Origin: Mesorhizobium sp. 131-2-1
Lineage (GTDB): Bacteria; Pseudomonadota; Alphaproteobacteria; Rhizobiales; Rhizobiaceae
Direction of reading: 5' to 3'
Assembly: GCF_016756535.1 (NCBI RefSeq)
Contig: NZ_AP023247.1
Location: 5,952,501-6,016,500, forward strand
Length of the DNA: 64,000 bases
Under the pieces are notes generated by a model that saw only the letters and a list, made by a program, of their open reading frames with translations, was not told the DNA's origin and did not search any database. The first letter of the stretch is position 1, and each line of letters starts with the position of its first letter. Below, one piece after another: positions 1 to 8,966 of this stretch. The position numbers were made by a program, and so were the translations under genes.

Positions 1-644
1 GGCGTCTCCAGAAAATCCCGCCATGTGAAAAAGTCGGCAAGCCCGCCGTCGACTCGTCCGGCCGCAAGGTCAAGCTTCAGATTGTCTAGACTGTCATAGC
101 TTCGAATGGTGACGACATCGCCGAAGAGATCCTTCAGGACAGCCTCCGAATTCGATGAGCGCAGGACGCCGATGGCCTTGCCAGTGAGCACCGATCTGGC
201 GTGGTCGATGGCCGCTTTTTCCTTGTCTCCGACCGACGATAGATTGACCTTTTGCTTGGTGTCACCGGCGTCCAGCCCTAGTTCTTTGCGCACGACGAAC
301 TGATTGAAGCCGCCGGCGTAGGGGACTGAAAATGCGATCGACTGTTTTCGCTTCTCGGTGATCGCCATGCCGGACATGATGACGTCGAATTTGCCGACGA
401 CGAGAGCCGGAATGATGCCGTCCCAGTCCTGCGCGACGAAGCTGCATTTGATGTTGATGCGGCGACACAGCTCACGTCCGACATCGACGTCATAACCGTA
501 GAGCTCGCCATTGGCGTCGGTGCCATCCCATGGCGGCGAGGCGCCTTCGGTGGCGATCGATAGCGCGCGCTCGCCCTCAGCCCGGACAGGGAAGACTGAC
601 ATGAATGATGCGAACAAAACGGCCATGGCAAAGGGTATGCGCAT
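1..644 (-). CDS. Amino acid/opine ABC transporter substrate-binding protein (partial, runs off the left edge)
   Basis: This is the periplasmic binding protein of a polar amino acid or opine importer; 214 codons are visible and the C-terminus lies beyond position 1. The start is ATG at 644-642 with GAGG eight bases upstream. Residues 1-22 form a signal peptide ending in PVRA. The mature part begins ALSIATEGASPPW, followed by YGYDVDVGRELC and KFDVIMSGMAITEKR, the usual layout of the HisJ/OccT/NocT family (SBP family 3). It is the last gene of a three-gene run behind two permeases, 51 bases after the second. No ATPase gene is visible, so it is either further left or encoded elsewhere. The substrate is inferred only: octopine/nopaline or arginine/lysine-type binding proteins are the nearest match by eye. 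Confidence 0.85.
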   Translation of the reverse strand, partial: MRIPFAMAVLFASFMSVFPVRAEGERALSIATEGASPPWDGTDANGELYGYDVDVGRELCRRINIKCSFVAQDWDGIIPALVVGKFDVIMSGMAITEKRKQSIAFSVPYAGGFNQFVVRKELGLDAGDTKQKVNLSSVGDKEKAAIDHARSVLTGKAIGVLRSSNSEAVLKDLFGDVVTIRSYDSLDNLKLDLAAGRVDGGLADFFTWRDFLET

Positions 645-695
645 AAGGCACCTCTTTTGGTTTGGTTGGTGGGAATGCAGCCTGAAGCTGCACGG

Positions 696-1445
696 TCACG
701 GCGTGGATGTCGTGATCTCGAGTTCGCACAGCGCTGACTTTGGTCGCAACCTGCGTCGTGCGCCAGGAGGACCGTCGGTCGCGAGCCGCCGTTCCAGAAA
801 CTGAGTTGCTTTCACCGCGACCGATGTAAGCGACAGATAGATCGCGCCGGCGACGATGAAGATTTCGAAGGGGGCGAAGGTGGCCGAAACCATCTGCCTT
901 GCCATGCCGGTGATCTCGAGAAGCGTCACCGTGCTTGCCAGGGAAGAGCCCTTGATCATGCCCACGACTTCGTTCCCGTAGGCCGGAAGCGAAATCCTGA
1001 AGGCGATCGGAAAGGTAACAAGGCGAGCGGTTTGAAGGCGTTTCAAGCCGAGCGCCGCGGCGGCCTCGGTCAGCCCCTTCGGCACGGACTGGAGACCTCG
1101 ACACAAGATCTCGGTGGTGTGCGCCGCGCTGTTGAGCGAGAATGTCAGCAGGGCGCACCAGAAAGGGTCCCGTAGGATCACCCAAAAGACGCTTGCCCTC
1201 ACAGCCTCGATCTGGCTGAGGCCGTAATAGAGCAGGAAGAGCTGAACGAGCATCGGTGTGCCCCGAAAGACATAAGTGTAACCCAGCACCGCGAGCGACA
1301 GGCTGGGACGCGCGAAGGCACGGATGAACGCCAGCGGCACCGACAGAAGAAACCCCGCGATCAGCGACAGCGCGGTCAGCGTCAACGTAAGCCCCACGCC
1401 AGAGGAGAGCACCACCACCGCATCAAGCATCAGCTGGAAATTCAC
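696..1445 (-). CDS. ABC transporter permease, HisM/OccM type
   Basis: An inner-membrane permease of a polar amino acid/opine importer, 249 residues. I chose a GTG start at 1445-1443 because AGGGAAG lies six bases upstream and the permease domain begins at once (NFQLMLDAV); an in-frame ATG follows five codons later. It has about five hydrophobic segments, and the EAA loop that docks the ATPase is visible as LTEAAAALGLKRLQT in the C-terminal half. The gene starts 11 bases after the stop of the preceding permease and is followed by the binding protein, so the three are co-transcribed. The same frame stays open upstream through the first permease gene, but that extension is an antisense-free shadow of the other permease. 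Substrate is not determined by the sequence. Confidence 0.85.
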   Translation of the reverse strand: MNFQLMLDAVVVLSSGVGLTLTLTALSLIAGFLLSVPLAFIRAFARPSLSLAVLGYTYVFRGTPMLVQLFLLYYGLSQIEAVRASVFWVILRDPFWCALLTFSLNSAAHTTEILCRGLQSVPKGLTEAAAALGLKRLQTARLVTFPIAFRISLPAYGNEVVGMIKGSSLASTVTLLEITGMARQMVSATFAPFEIFIVAGAIYLSLTSVAVKATQFLERRLATDGPPGARRRLRPKSALCELEITTSTP

Positions 1446-1456
1446 GAACAGCTTCC

Positions 1457-2116
1457 CTAATGACCGAATGAGGGGTACCGCCGCTCCGCCAGCCGGATCG
1501 ACAGCAGCGTGATCGTCGTCAGGGTGAGATAAAGAGCAGAGGCCGCGAGGTAGAAGGTCAGCGGCGCGCGGAGCGACCCGGCGCCGACAAAGGCAACGCG
1601 CATTATGTCGGTCAGGCCGACGATCGACACCAGCGCGGTATCCTTGAAAAGCGAAATCCAGAGATTGCCATAGGCAGGCAGCGCCAGCCGCAGCATCTGC
1701 GGACCGATGATGAAGGCCCAACGCTGCCAGGCTTTCAGCCCAAGTGAGTTGGCCGCTTCTGTCTGCCCTGCCGGTACGGCGGCAATCGCGCCCCGAAACA
1801 CTTCGGTGGCATAGCCGCTGAACACGACTGAGAGCGCGACCACCCCTGCGGTGAACGCATTCACCTCCACGTAGCGGCCGGCAACCATGCTGGCGAACGT
1901 GGTGCCTCCAAAGTAGATGAGCAGGATAATGACAAGTTCTGGCACGCCACGAACCACCGTGGTGTAAGCCGTCACAACCCTTCTTAGCTGGGGCGAGACC
2001 GCACCGTTGGAAATGGCCAGCAGCAGCCCGAATACTGTGCCCAAGGAACCGCTGACAAGCGCAAGGCTCAGCGTCACCGTGAATGCAAAAAGAAATTGAG
2101 CAGCAAAACCGTTCAT
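1457..2116 (-). CDS. ABC transporter permease, HisQ/OccQ type
   Basis: First gene of the importer operon: a 219-residue inner-membrane permease that pairs with the HisM-type protein downstream. It starts at ATG 2116 behind AAAAGG. Hydrophobic segments cover roughly residues 8-30, 50-70, 85-105 and 180-205. The coupling loop reads GQTEAANSLGLKAWQRW, the EAA motif of family 3 importers, and VRGVPELVIILLIYFGG is typical of HisQ/OccQ proteins. It is transcribed divergently from a LysR-family gene 297 bases away. In opine regions (occ, noc) this same arrangement places transport under a LysR regulator that senses the opine; that function is inferred here from layout and family. Confidence 0.85.
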   Translation of the reverse strand: MNGFAAQFLFAFTVTLSLALVSGSLGTVFGLLLAISNGAVSPQLRRVVTAYTTVVRGVPELVIILLIYFGGTTFASMVAGRYVEVNAFTAGVVALSVVFSGYATEVFRGAIAAVPAGQTEAANSLGLKAWQRWAFIIGPQMLRLALPAYGNLWISLFKDTALVSIVGLTDIMRVAFVGAGSLRAPLTFYLAASALYLTLTTITLLSIRLAERRYPSFGH

Positions 2117-2413
2117 GACGCACCTTTTCCGGCTCGCAATTCGAGCAGCGCGTCGCCTGCTCAGCGCTGTTGTCTAGAATATTTACCTATGGTTGCGCAT
2201 TGTTCGGGCGGTAATTTCAAGTTAATTTGCGCTTTTGACTTATTGTAGCCTCCGATAACTCCTGATCAATCTATCATTTTCACAATTTACTCTATAACTA
2301 ATTCTTATATGATTGCGTTAAGTTCGAAGCTGACGCCTTGCATGCAGCTGACCGGTTCGATCGCCACGCCCGGCAATCACCCACGCTTGGCTCAGCACGC
2401 GGTCGGAAAGGGA
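2117..2413. promoter_or_regulatory. Divergent promoter region, LysR gene versus importer operon
   Basis: A 297-base AT-rich gap lies between the divergent permease and LysR genes, clearly poorer in GC than its flanks, especially 2161-2310. It must hold both promoters and the LysR operator. I could not fix a unique T-N11-A site, so no operator coordinates are given. Confidence 0.5.
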
Positions 2414-3340
2414 ATGCAAAGGATGGAGTTGCTGCAAAGCGGCCTAAAGCTCCGGCAGTTGCAGGTTTTCCGCGAGGTGCTGCGAACCGGTTCGACAAGG
2501 CGCGCGGCAATGGCCCTCGGCATAAGCCAGCCGGCGGTCAGTCAACATGTGAAGCAACTTGAGGCGACGATTGGCATTACACTCTTCAAAAGATCAGCCA
2601 ACCGCATTGTGCCGATGCAAGAAGCCTGGGAACTGTTGCGGAACATCGAGCTGGCGCTGACGTCACTAGACCGTCTGGAAGCGTCCATCTTCGCCATGAA
2701 GAACGAAGAAAGGCAGCGGATCGCGATCGCCGCGCCTTCGGTCTTCGGCTTTGTGACTTTGCCGCGGGTTGTGGGTATCATCCATTCGAGGACCGCCTCG
2801 AATGTCCGATCGATTTCCGGAAGCTACGATCAGATCGGCGAGCACATCCTGGCCGGGCGCGCGGATCTCGGAATCTCGAGGCTGCCTCTCGATCCCCAGC
2901 TGTTTGAATGGGCGCCCCTGGGCTCGGCGCGCAACGTATGCATCTTTCATCCTGATCATCGTTTCTCGAGGCAGTCGTGCATCGAGGCTCAAGACCTCGC
3001 GGGAGAAACGATCGTCGACATCGATCCTCAATTTGCAGCCCATCAAATGAACTTCAACGCCTTGCGCTTCGCGGGTGTTGAGCCAAACATTCTGGTTGAG
3101 TTTGACTGCAACGGTCACGAAGCGGGCTACGTTTCGGCTGGGCTTGGAATCTCGATAACCAATGAGATCATTGCGCGTGAGAATGCGGCGTTTCACCTGT
3201 GCGCAAGACCGGTTGAACCCTCAGCGCTCTATCACTACGTGGCGGTCTGGCAGAAAGGCAGGACTTTCTCCAACGCCTTAAAGGTTTCCGTTGAGGCTAT
3301 CGTCGCTGCCTTCGCTCCAACGATGTCCGCAGCTGCGTAG
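2414..3340 (+). CDS. LysR-family transcriptional regulator, OccR/NocR-like
   Basis: A DNA-binding regulator of about 308 residues, probably controlling the divergent importer operon. The N-terminal winged helix-turn-helix is at residues 10-70 and contains LRQLQVFREVLRTGSTRRAA and ISQPAVSQHVKQLE. A periplasmic-binding-like effector domain follows, with VSAGLGISITNEI near the C-terminus. The frame is open from an ATG at 2309, but that would add a 35-residue tail not seen in the family. I prefer ATG 2414, with ATG 2423 also possible; both have purine-rich sequence upstream. The gene converges on the DUF2274 gene that ends the trb operon. The effector is unknown; an opine or amino acid is inferred from the neighbours. 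Confidence 0.8.
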   Translation: MQRMELLQSGLKLRQLQVFREVLRTGSTRRAAMALGISQPAVSQHVKQLEATIGITLFKRSANRIVPMQEAWELLRNIELALTSLDRLEASIFAMKNEERQRIAIAAPSVFGFVTLPRVVGIIHSRTASNVRSISGSYDQIGEHILAGRADLGISRLPLDPQLFEWAPLGSARNVCIFHPDHRFSRQSCIEAQDLAGETIVDIDPQFAAHQMNFNALRFAGVEPNILVEFDCNGHEAGYVSAGLGISITNEIIARENAAFHLCARPVEPSALYHYVAVWQKGRTFSNALKVSVEAIVAAFAPTMSAAA

Positions 3341-3403
3341 CGTTCAAAGGAAATCTCCTGCTCTTAGTGGACCGTGCCACTTTGCATTGCGGCCAGGTGA
3401 CCC

Positions 3404-3628
3404 TCAACCCCTCCGCTCTTGCTTGGCCTTGGCAAACCCGCGATCCGTCGCGATGAAGCGCTCCAGCATCGGCACGATCAGGCGAAGGGGATCGGCGGAT
3501 GGTTGACCCGAGTCGCGGCCAAGGATCTCAGCATATCTGGACAGATCGCGGTGCAGCGGCGCCGGCAGTTCCACTGTGACCTTAACCGGCTTGTCGTCTG
3601 CAATCGGACCGAGTTTCAGCTTGGCCAT
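3404..3628 (-). CDS. DUF2274 protein, last gene of the trb operon
   Basis: A 74-residue protein beginning MAKLKLGPI, the opening typical of DUF2274, which regularly follows trbI in alphaproteobacterial conjugation regions. The ATG at 3628 has GGAGG five bases upstream, and that Shine-Dalgarno sequence lies inside the end of trbI; the trbI stop is one base away. The frame is open further upstream, but those starts lie deep inside trbI and lack such a site. No catalytic motif is visible. The sequence KVTVELPAPLHRDLSRYAEI looks like the ribbon-helix-helix style of small DNA-binding proteins. Its role in mating is not established, so I assign none beyond the family name. Confidence 0.8.
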   Translation of the reverse strand: MAKLKLGPIADDKPVKVTVELPAPLHRDLSRYAEILGRDSGQPSADPLRLIVPMLERFIATDRGFAKAKQERRG

Positions 3629-3629
3629 T

Positions 3630-4784
3630 TCAGCCTCCATAGGGTTCGAGCACGAGATCGCGCGTAACGACGACACGCACATTAAAGCCCGGCCGTATCG
3701 TCAGCGTCGGTGCAATGTTCAGTTGGCGCTGGACGATCTGCTGGCCGACCTGGCTGAGGCTGTCGGAGGCACCACCGCGCAGCGCGCGCACGATATCGCT
3801 TTCCTGGCCAGACGAGCCGGCCTCCGCGCCAACGCTGAGAATGGTTGTGAGTGCAGCCGCCTTAAACAACTCGGCCCAATGGTAGTCGACGCCGTCCTCC
3901 AGGCCGGCATAGCCTTGGCCGTCAGTGCCAGGCTGGCGTTCAAGAACAATAGAACGGCCGTTGGGAAAGAGCAGCCTACTCCAGACGAGCAGAACGCGCC
4001 GCTGGCCGAAGCCGACCCCGTTGTCATACTGACCAATGACCCGCGTGCCCTGCGGGATCAACAGCGAGCGACCCGTCGGACTGTCATAGACATTTTCGGT
4101 GACCTGGGCCGTGATCTGGCCAGGCAGATCGGAACGGATGCCGGTGATGAGTGCTGCCGGAATGACAGCCCCTGCCTGGAGCACATAGGGCGACGCCGGC
4201 GGCGTGACGCGATCCGGTGCTACGGTGCGCCGATCAGCGGCCGCATTCAAGAAGGCAAGCTGTCGGTCTTGCGCGGTCGACTGGCCCATCTGACCCGCAA
4301 GGTCGGCAGTGGCAAGGTTCGGTGGGGCAATTGCTCCGGGCGTTTCGGACATCGCCATAGTTGTCTGTCCCGTCTGGAAGAAAACACGCGAGGTGCGTGC
4401 CGCCTCCTCTTCGGCCCGCCGCCGCTGTTCCGCCTCATCAACCATGGGTGTCGCGATCGTTGGCGGCACGACTGGCTGTCCCTTGTTCTGGGCATCGAGT
4501 ATCGGCCGGCCAAGATCGCCAGGCAGCGGCGGCCCCAGAACGGGGCCGGTGTAGTCGCGCGGCAGGCTTGCCAGCCCATCGGCGGGCTGCCTGTTGGACG
4601 TCGAGTAGAGCTCGTCGCCGTGCTTGCCTGTTTCACTGGTCTGAAGCGCGTAGATCAGCGCGCCGCCAACGCCGAGTGATGCAGCCAGGCTGATGCCGGC
4701 GAGCACCTTGCGGGACAGGCGCGTGACGCGCGGCGGCTCGGCGCGAAGCTTCATCGGGGCGGCAGCGATTTCGTTCTCGTTCAT
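3630..4784 (-). CDS. trbI: TrbI, VirB10-like component of the conjugative type IV secretion channel
   Basis: Spans the inner and outer membrane and transmits energy to the mating channel. It is 384 residues from ATG 4784, whose ATG overlaps the trbG stop (ATGA), with GGGGAGG upstream. The order is: a short cytoplasmic tail, one membrane helix (about residues 27-47, AGISLAASLGVGGALIYAL), a proline-rich periplasmic linker holding an EEQRRR/AEEEAA coiled stretch, then the C-terminal VirB10 beta-barrel domain with VLQAGAVIPAALITGIRSD and LLIPQGTRVIGQYD. These motifs are diagnostic of TrbI/VirB10. The gene sits in the canonical place at the end of trbBCDEJKLFGI. No damage is visible. Confidence 0.95.
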   Translation of the reverse strand: MNENEIAAAPMKLRAEPPRVTRLSRKVLAGISLAASLGVGGALIYALQTSETGKHGDELYSTSNRQPADGLASLPRDYTGPVLGPPLPGDLGRPILDAQNKGQPVVPPTIATPMVDEAEQRRRAEEEAARTSRVFFQTGQTTMAMSETPGAIAPPNLATADLAGQMGQSTAQDRQLAFLNAAADRRTVAPDRVTPPASPYVLQAGAVIPAALITGIRSDLPGQITAQVTENVYDSPTGRSLLIPQGTRVIGQYDNGVGFGQRRVLLVWSRLLFPNGRSIVLERQPGTDGQGYAGLEDGVDYHWAELFKAAALTTILSVGAEAGSSGQESDIVRALRGGASDSLSQVGQQIVQRQLNIAPTLTIRPGFNVRVVVTRDLVLEPYGG

Positions 4785-5836
4785 GACTCCTGCCCTCCCC
4801 GTTGACGAAATGCGTTGGTTGCTTTCGACCCCGGATTGGAGCCAGGCATCCACAGACCTCTCCTCGTGGCATCGGTGCGCACGATCCTGACGGTCTGCTG
4901 CCGCTTGCCACTGCCAAGGCGTAGTTCCGCCGCGCCGAAAAGCCGGTCGACGATCAGGGTATTCTGGTAGACGCGGCTGTTGGCGATTTCAGCCTCGCCG
5001 TCAGGGCCGATGACGAAGATGGGCGGCATCTCGCCTTGCACGATCCCGCGTGGAAACTCGACATAGACCCGCCTGCCGTCGTCATAGACACTGACAGGCC
5101 TCCAGGGCGCCACGTCGCCGGTGAGACCATAGCGGTAGTTGCGTGCGGTGACGTCGGGCATAGCCGGCGTCGCGGGGATCGTCCGCGCTTGTCCGGCCGG
5201 CAGCGCGGGATAGGCCCAGGCGACAGCGGGCATGTACGGCTTCTCGCCCGATTGGAGCTCGATCATGTAGCTGCGCCGGTCGGTGGTGATGACGAGATTT
5301 GTGGTGATGTCGGCGCGCGAAGGCTTGACCAGCACATGGACGCGCCGGGCGACGCCCGCTCCGCTTTCGGTGTCGCCGATGATCCAGCGCGCGGTGTCGC
5401 CCGCCGCGATCGGACCTTCGCCGGTCAGACTTTCGCCGGGCTCAAGCGCGATGTCGGTTATCTGTCCGGGAGCGGCATAGACCTGATACAGGGCGCCTTC
5501 ACTCCAGGGATATATCTGGATGGCGTTGTAGTAGCCCTCACGGCGGGGCTGGACACGGGCGGCCGCATTGGCGTTTTCGACACGCGCCACCGGCGTGCTG
5601 CCGGCCGCGCCGCCGCGCGCCGGAATCCATCCGGGTGGCACGTGTAGCGGTTTTGGCTTCTCATCGACAGCGGCAGCCGGAACAGCCGGCAGAGGCGGGA
5701 CGTAGGCATCGTAGGAGATCTGTGGCGGTCTCTTGGCTGTGGCACAGCCGGCGAGCAGCGAGCCCGAAAGCACCGCCAACGCGAACGCCGACCTTCTCAG
5801 AGTGACAGTGGCGATAGCACGCGCTGACACGTTCAT
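4781..5836 (-). CDS. trbG: TrbG, VirB9-like outer-membrane component of the mating channel
   Basis: A 351-residue lipoprotein of the outer-membrane core complex. Residues 1-31 form a lipoprotein signal ending in the lipobox LAGC (Cys31). A proline/alanine-rich stretch follows, then the VirB9 domain from about residue 105 (AIQIYPWSEGALYQVYAAPGQITDIAL). The C-terminal lobe includes NTLIVDRLFGAAELRLGSGKRQQTVRI, typical of TrbG. It overlaps trbF by four bases at the start and trbI by four bases at the end, so translation is coupled. Partners expected from the family are TrbI and TrbF. Confidence 0.95.
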   Translation of the reverse strand: MNVSARAIATVTLRRSAFALAVLSGSLLAGCATAKRPPQISYDAYVPPLPAVPAAAVDEKPKPLHVPPGWIPARGGAAGSTPVARVENANAAARVQPRREGYYNAIQIYPWSEGALYQVYAAPGQITDIALEPGESLTGEGPIAAGDTARWIIGDTESGAGVARRVHVLVKPSRADITTNLVITTDRRSYMIELQSGEKPYMPAVAWAYPALPAGQARTIPATPAMPDVTARNYRYGLTGDVAPWRPVSVYDDGRRVYVEFPRGIVQGEMPPIFVIGPDGEAEIANSRVYQNTLIVDRLFGAAELRLGSGKRQQTVRIVRTDATRRGLWMPGSNPGSKATNAFRQRGGQES

Positions 5837-6522
5837 TGGCTCATCTCCCGCGACCAGTTGATGGCGTTGACGTAGATGCCGAGTGGATTGGCCCGAAGCC
5901 GGTCGGCATCACTCGGCGGCTGGATCACGGTCGTGAGGATGGCGGTCCATCGCTCGGTGGTGGAGAGCTGTCCGTTTTCGTAACGACGCTCGGCCCAGGC
6001 GACGCGGAAGGAGTCCGCAGAGGCGCGGATGACCGACGAGACGTCGACCGAGACTTGCTGCTTGCCGACCTTCGAGAACGGGTCATTGACCCGGGCATAG
6101 TCGTTGAGCGCGGCGGCACCCGCGTCAGTGGTCCATTCGTAGGCGCGCAGCCAGTTTTGACGCACTACGATCGGGTCGGCCGGAATCGAGCGGACCTGCT
6201 CGATGAACCGGGCCAGATGCCATGCTATCTGCGGGTCGGTCGGCTTATAGTCTAAGGTCGCCGGCGCAACTGCCTGCGCCTGCCCGAGCGTGTCGACCTG
6301 AACCACCCAGGGGACCACGGTCCCGCGCACTGACTGCGAGACAAGCGCCGCAGCAAGGCCCGCCGACAGGACCAGCGATCCAAAGGCCATGTATCGCCAG
6401 TTTCTCGCCTGTACGCGCGCCGAGCCGATGCGTTCGTCCCAGACCTGCGCGGCCTTCTGGTATGGGGTCTCGGGTTGAGGTGTCTTGCCGTAGTGAACGG
6501 CGGGCCGTCGAAAGATGTTCAT
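5833..6522 (-). CDS. trbF: TrbF, VirB8-like inner-membrane assembly factor
   Basis: A 229-residue bitopic protein. The cytoplasmic N-terminus (about residues 1-44) is followed by one membrane helix (MAFGSLVLSAGLAAALVSQS) and a periplasmic NTF2-like VirB8 domain that includes WHLARFIEQVRSIPADPIVVRQNW and YARVNDPFSKVGKQ. VirB8 proteins nucleate assembly of the channel. It starts three bases after trbL and overlaps trbG by four bases. Length and order match the Ti/RP4-type Trb systems. Confidence 0.95.
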   Translation of the reverse strand: MNIFRRPAVHYGKTPQPETPYQKAAQVWDERIGSARVQARNWRYMAFGSLVLSAGLAAALVSQSVRGTVVPWVVQVDTLGQAQAVAPATLDYKPTDPQIAWHLARFIEQVRSIPADPIVVRQNWLRAYEWTTDAGAAALNDYARVNDPFSKVGKQQVSVDVSSVIRASADSFRVAWAERRYENGQLSTTERWTAILTTVIQPPSDADRLRANPLGIYVNAINWSREMSQ

Positions 6523-6525
6523 AGG

Positions 6526-7872
6526 TCATTTGCCTTCGGAGAGGGAAACGGAACTGCCGCTGCCATGGGCATCGCCAGCGCGGACGGCGTGGGCAGCGGT
6601 CTGGACGCCGTGCGACAGGCGCCGCGACCGCTGCATGCGTTTGGCCCAGTCAGGGGTGTCTTGGGCCGCCCCGCCCAGCCCGCCGGCGCGGGCGACGGAA
6701 GGGGCGTCTGCGCGTTCGGCATTGCCCCCAACCGTCCCCCCTGTCGCGGTTCCACCGGTCCCAGCGCTGGTGGACTGCGGGCCAGCGGCGGCGGTCGATT
6801 GCACGGATTCACGCGCACGCGCGGCGGCCCGCCTGAGCGGCGAGCCATTTTGCGAAATACCGGCACTTGCAACGCCGCCCAAGCCGGAGGCCGCGGCCGA
6901 GGCGCCGCCGTGGCCAGACAGGGCTGCGGTCGAGCCGCCGCGCACAATGGAGCTGCCGGCGGAGAGAGCAGCCGACCCGCCGCGTGCTGCCAGGCCCGCG
7001 GCGCCGCCTGCGGCGATCACCATACCGCCTGCGGCGAGACCTGTTCCGACGGCGGCACCCGCACCGAGCTGCGGTCCGCCGGAGACGATGCCATTGGCAA
7101 TGCCCGGGCCGAAGATGCCCAGACCCAAGAGTGACAAGGCAGCCAGCACGATCGCCATGGCTTGATCGATGGTGGGATTTTCGCCGCCGAACCCCTGGGT
7201 GAACTCGCCGAACAGTGTCGAGCCAATGCCGATGACCACGGCAAGCACCAGCACCTTGATGCCCGATGAGATGACGTTGCCGAGCACACGCTCGGCCATG
7301 AAGGCTGTCTTGCCGAAGAGGCCGAAGGGGATCAGCACAAACCCGGCCAGGGTCGACAGCTTGAATTCGATCAGCGTGACGAAGAGCTGCACCGCCAGGA
7401 TGAAGAAGGCGAGCAAGACCAGAGCCCAGGCGAACAGCAGGCAGACGATCTGGATGAAGTTTTCGAAGAAGGAGACCCAGCCCATCAAGCCGGAGATGGA
7501 TTCAAGCAGCGGTCGTCCGGCGTCGAGACCGGTTTGCGCCACCTTGCCTGGGCGCAGCAGATCCTGGACCGAAAACCCCGTGCCGCTGGCCTTCAGGCCG
7601 AGGCCGGAAAAACTTTCGAAGACGATGCGGGCGAGGCTGTTCCAGCTGGAAATCAGATAGGCGAAGACGCCGACGAACAGCGTCTTCTTGACCAGGCGCG
7701 CCAGGATGTCGTCATCGGCGCCCCAGCTCCAGAAAAGTGCGGCTAGCGTCACGTCGATGGCGATCAGCGTGCTGGCGATGAAGGCGACCTCGCCGCCAAG
7801 CAGGCCGAAACCGCTGTCGATATAGCGGGTGAAAGTGCCAAGGAATTGGTCGATGACGCCGGTGCTGCCCAT
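6526..7872 (-). CDS. trbL: TrbL, VirB6-like polytopic inner-membrane channel protein
   Basis: 448 residues from ATG 7872 (MGSTGVIDQFLGTF), two bases after the trbK stop. The frame stays open 42 codons further upstream, but that part is a shadow of trbK. Five to six membrane helices occupy residues 25-290 (for example FIQIVCLLFAWALVLLAFF). They are followed by a long Gly/Ala/Ser-rich tail (about residues 290-400) and a basic C-terminus, the usual TrbL layout. TrbL forms part of the inner-membrane pore. The low-complexity tail gives long open frames on the other strand, which are shadows. Confidence 0.93.
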   Translation of the reverse strand: MGSTGVIDQFLGTFTRYIDSGFGLLGGEVAFIASTLIAIDVTLAALFWSWGADDDILARLVKKTLFVGVFAYLISSWNSLARIVFESFSGLGLKASGTGFSVQDLLRPGKVAQTGLDAGRPLLESISGLMGWVSFFENFIQIVCLLFAWALVLLAFFILAVQLFVTLIEFKLSTLAGFVLIPFGLFGKTAFMAERVLGNVISSGIKVLVLAVVIGIGSTLFGEFTQGFGGENPTIDQAMAIVLAALSLLGLGIFGPGIANGIVSGGPQLGAGAAVGTGLAAGGMVIAAGGAAGLAARGGSAALSAGSSIVRGGSTAALSGHGGASAAASGLGGVASAGISQNGSPLRRAAARARESVQSTAAAGPQSTSAGTGGTATGGTVGGNAERADAPSVARAGGLGGAAQDTPDWAKRMQRSRRLSHGVQTAAHAVRAGDAHGSGSSVSLSEGK

Positions 7873-7874
7873 GC

Positions 7875-8201
7875 CTATCGCGCCTCCGACCGGGTCGCGT
7901 CTTGTGGCCGCGGCGCGGGCGGCTCGGAGGTCGAGCTCCCAGACGGTGCCTTGAAACCGAGGAACCGATCGCGTTGTTCGGCCCACACGCGCAAGCAATC
8001 ATCGTCACGCAAGGCAGCCTCGCCGAGCCCCTGGCAGCGGCGAAGGCTCTTGCGAAGTGGGTCCGGGGCCGAAGGTGCCGGCACGGTAGCTGCCATGCCG
8101 GCGGGACTTTCCTGCTTCCGGGTCATCTCAAGCGCCGCCGCCGTGACGGCGATCGCGACGAAGATGACGGCGACGAGGCGCACGAAGGTCTTGCCGTCCA
8201 T
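7875..8201 (-). CDS. trbK: TrbK-like protein, putative entry exclusion factor
   Basis: A 108-residue protein between trbJ and trbL, the place of trbK in this operon type. It has an N-terminal membrane helix (VRLVAVIFVAIAVTAAALEM), a proline/alanine linker and a periplasmic C-terminal part with RCQGLGEAALRDDDCLRVWAEQR. The two cysteines within that segment match the trbK-alt form of alphaproteobacterial ICEs, which is annotated as entry exclusion. No lipobox is visible, unlike classical plasmid TrbK. The exclusion role rests on position and family only. Confidence 0.8.
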   Translation of the reverse strand: MDGKTFVRLVAVIFVAIAVTAAALEMTRKQESPAGMAATVPAPSAPDPLRKSLRRCQGLGEAALRDDDCLRVWAEQRDRFLGFKAPSGSSTSEPPAPRPQDATRSEAR

Positions 8202-8210
8202 GGTCGAGCC

Positions 8211-8966
8211 TCAGCGGTTGAACATCTGGGCATTGCCGGCCTGATAGCCGGAGCCTGGGGTCAGGAAGCGGCGGCGCTGTTCGCGACCCTGTTCGGCGGC
8301 CGCGGCACGTTCCGCGTCGGTCAGGGCCTGGGCGCGGCCGTTGGCGGCGACAACTGCGGTAAGGTCGGCGAGTTGCTGGGCCTGGAGCGCGAGAAGCTGG
8401 TTGCCGGCCTGCGTCGCCTGGAGCGCGCCTGTCGCGGACTGGCTCGAACTCACCAACGCCGACATTTGTGTCCGGTTGGTCTCAATGTTCCCGACGACGC
8501 CCGCCTGCACGCGCATAGCGTCCTGAAGACCGCCAACAGTGTTGCGCCACCGCGAGCGCGCATCGGCAACGAGCGCTTCATCCGAGGCGGAGAGCGAGAC
8601 GTTGCCGTATTTCTGCTGGAACATCTGGTCGACCTGCTGGACGTCGAAGGCGACGTTCTGCGCCTGGTTGAGCAGCTGCTGCGTGCGCTGCACCGATTGC
8701 TTCAACTGCTGGAGCGAAGAGAAGGGCAGGCTCGAGAGATTGCGGGCCTGGTTGATCAGCATCTGGGCCTGGTTTTGCAGCGAGGTGATCTGGTTGGTGA
8801 TCTGCTGGAGCGATCGCGCGGCTGTCAGCACATTCTGGCTGTAGTTCGACGGATCAAAGACAATGAATGCGTGTGCCGGAATAGCCACGACCGGCGAGAC
8901 CAGGAGGGGCGGCGCAAGCATAACGGCGAGCAAAAGGGCGCGCGAGCGGGATCGAAGAGTGTTCAT
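8211..8966 (-). CDS. trbJ: TrbJ, VirB5-like minor pilus protein
   Basis: A 251-residue secreted protein. The signal peptide covers about residues 1-33 and ends AIPAHA. The mature part is largely helical and glutamine-rich, with heptad-like stretches (residues 48-80 and 83-115, SLQQITNQITSLQNQAQML), as in TrbJ/VirB5 proteins found at the pilus tip. It overlaps the trbE stop by four bases (ATGA) and is followed by trbK after nine bases. No cysteines or enzymatic motifs are visible. Confidence 0.93.
   Translation of the reverse strand: MNTLRSRSRALLLAVMLAPPLLVSPVVAIPAHAFIVFDPSNYSQNVLTAARSLQQITNQITSLQNQAQMLINQARNLSSLPFSSLQQLKQSVQRTQQLLNQAQNVAFDVQQVDQMFQQKYGNVSLSASDEALVADARSRWRNTVGGLQDAMRVQAGVVGNIETNRTQMSALVSSSQSATGALQATQAGNQLLALQAQQLADLTAVVAANGRAQALTDAERAAAAEQGREQRRRFLTPGSGYQAGNAQMFNR

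Noticed and set aside
696..2123. 475-codon frame that would fuse both importer permeases
   Set aside because: Only the C-terminal half is permease-like; the first half is an off-frame reading of the HisQ-type gene, which has its own start and EAA loop.
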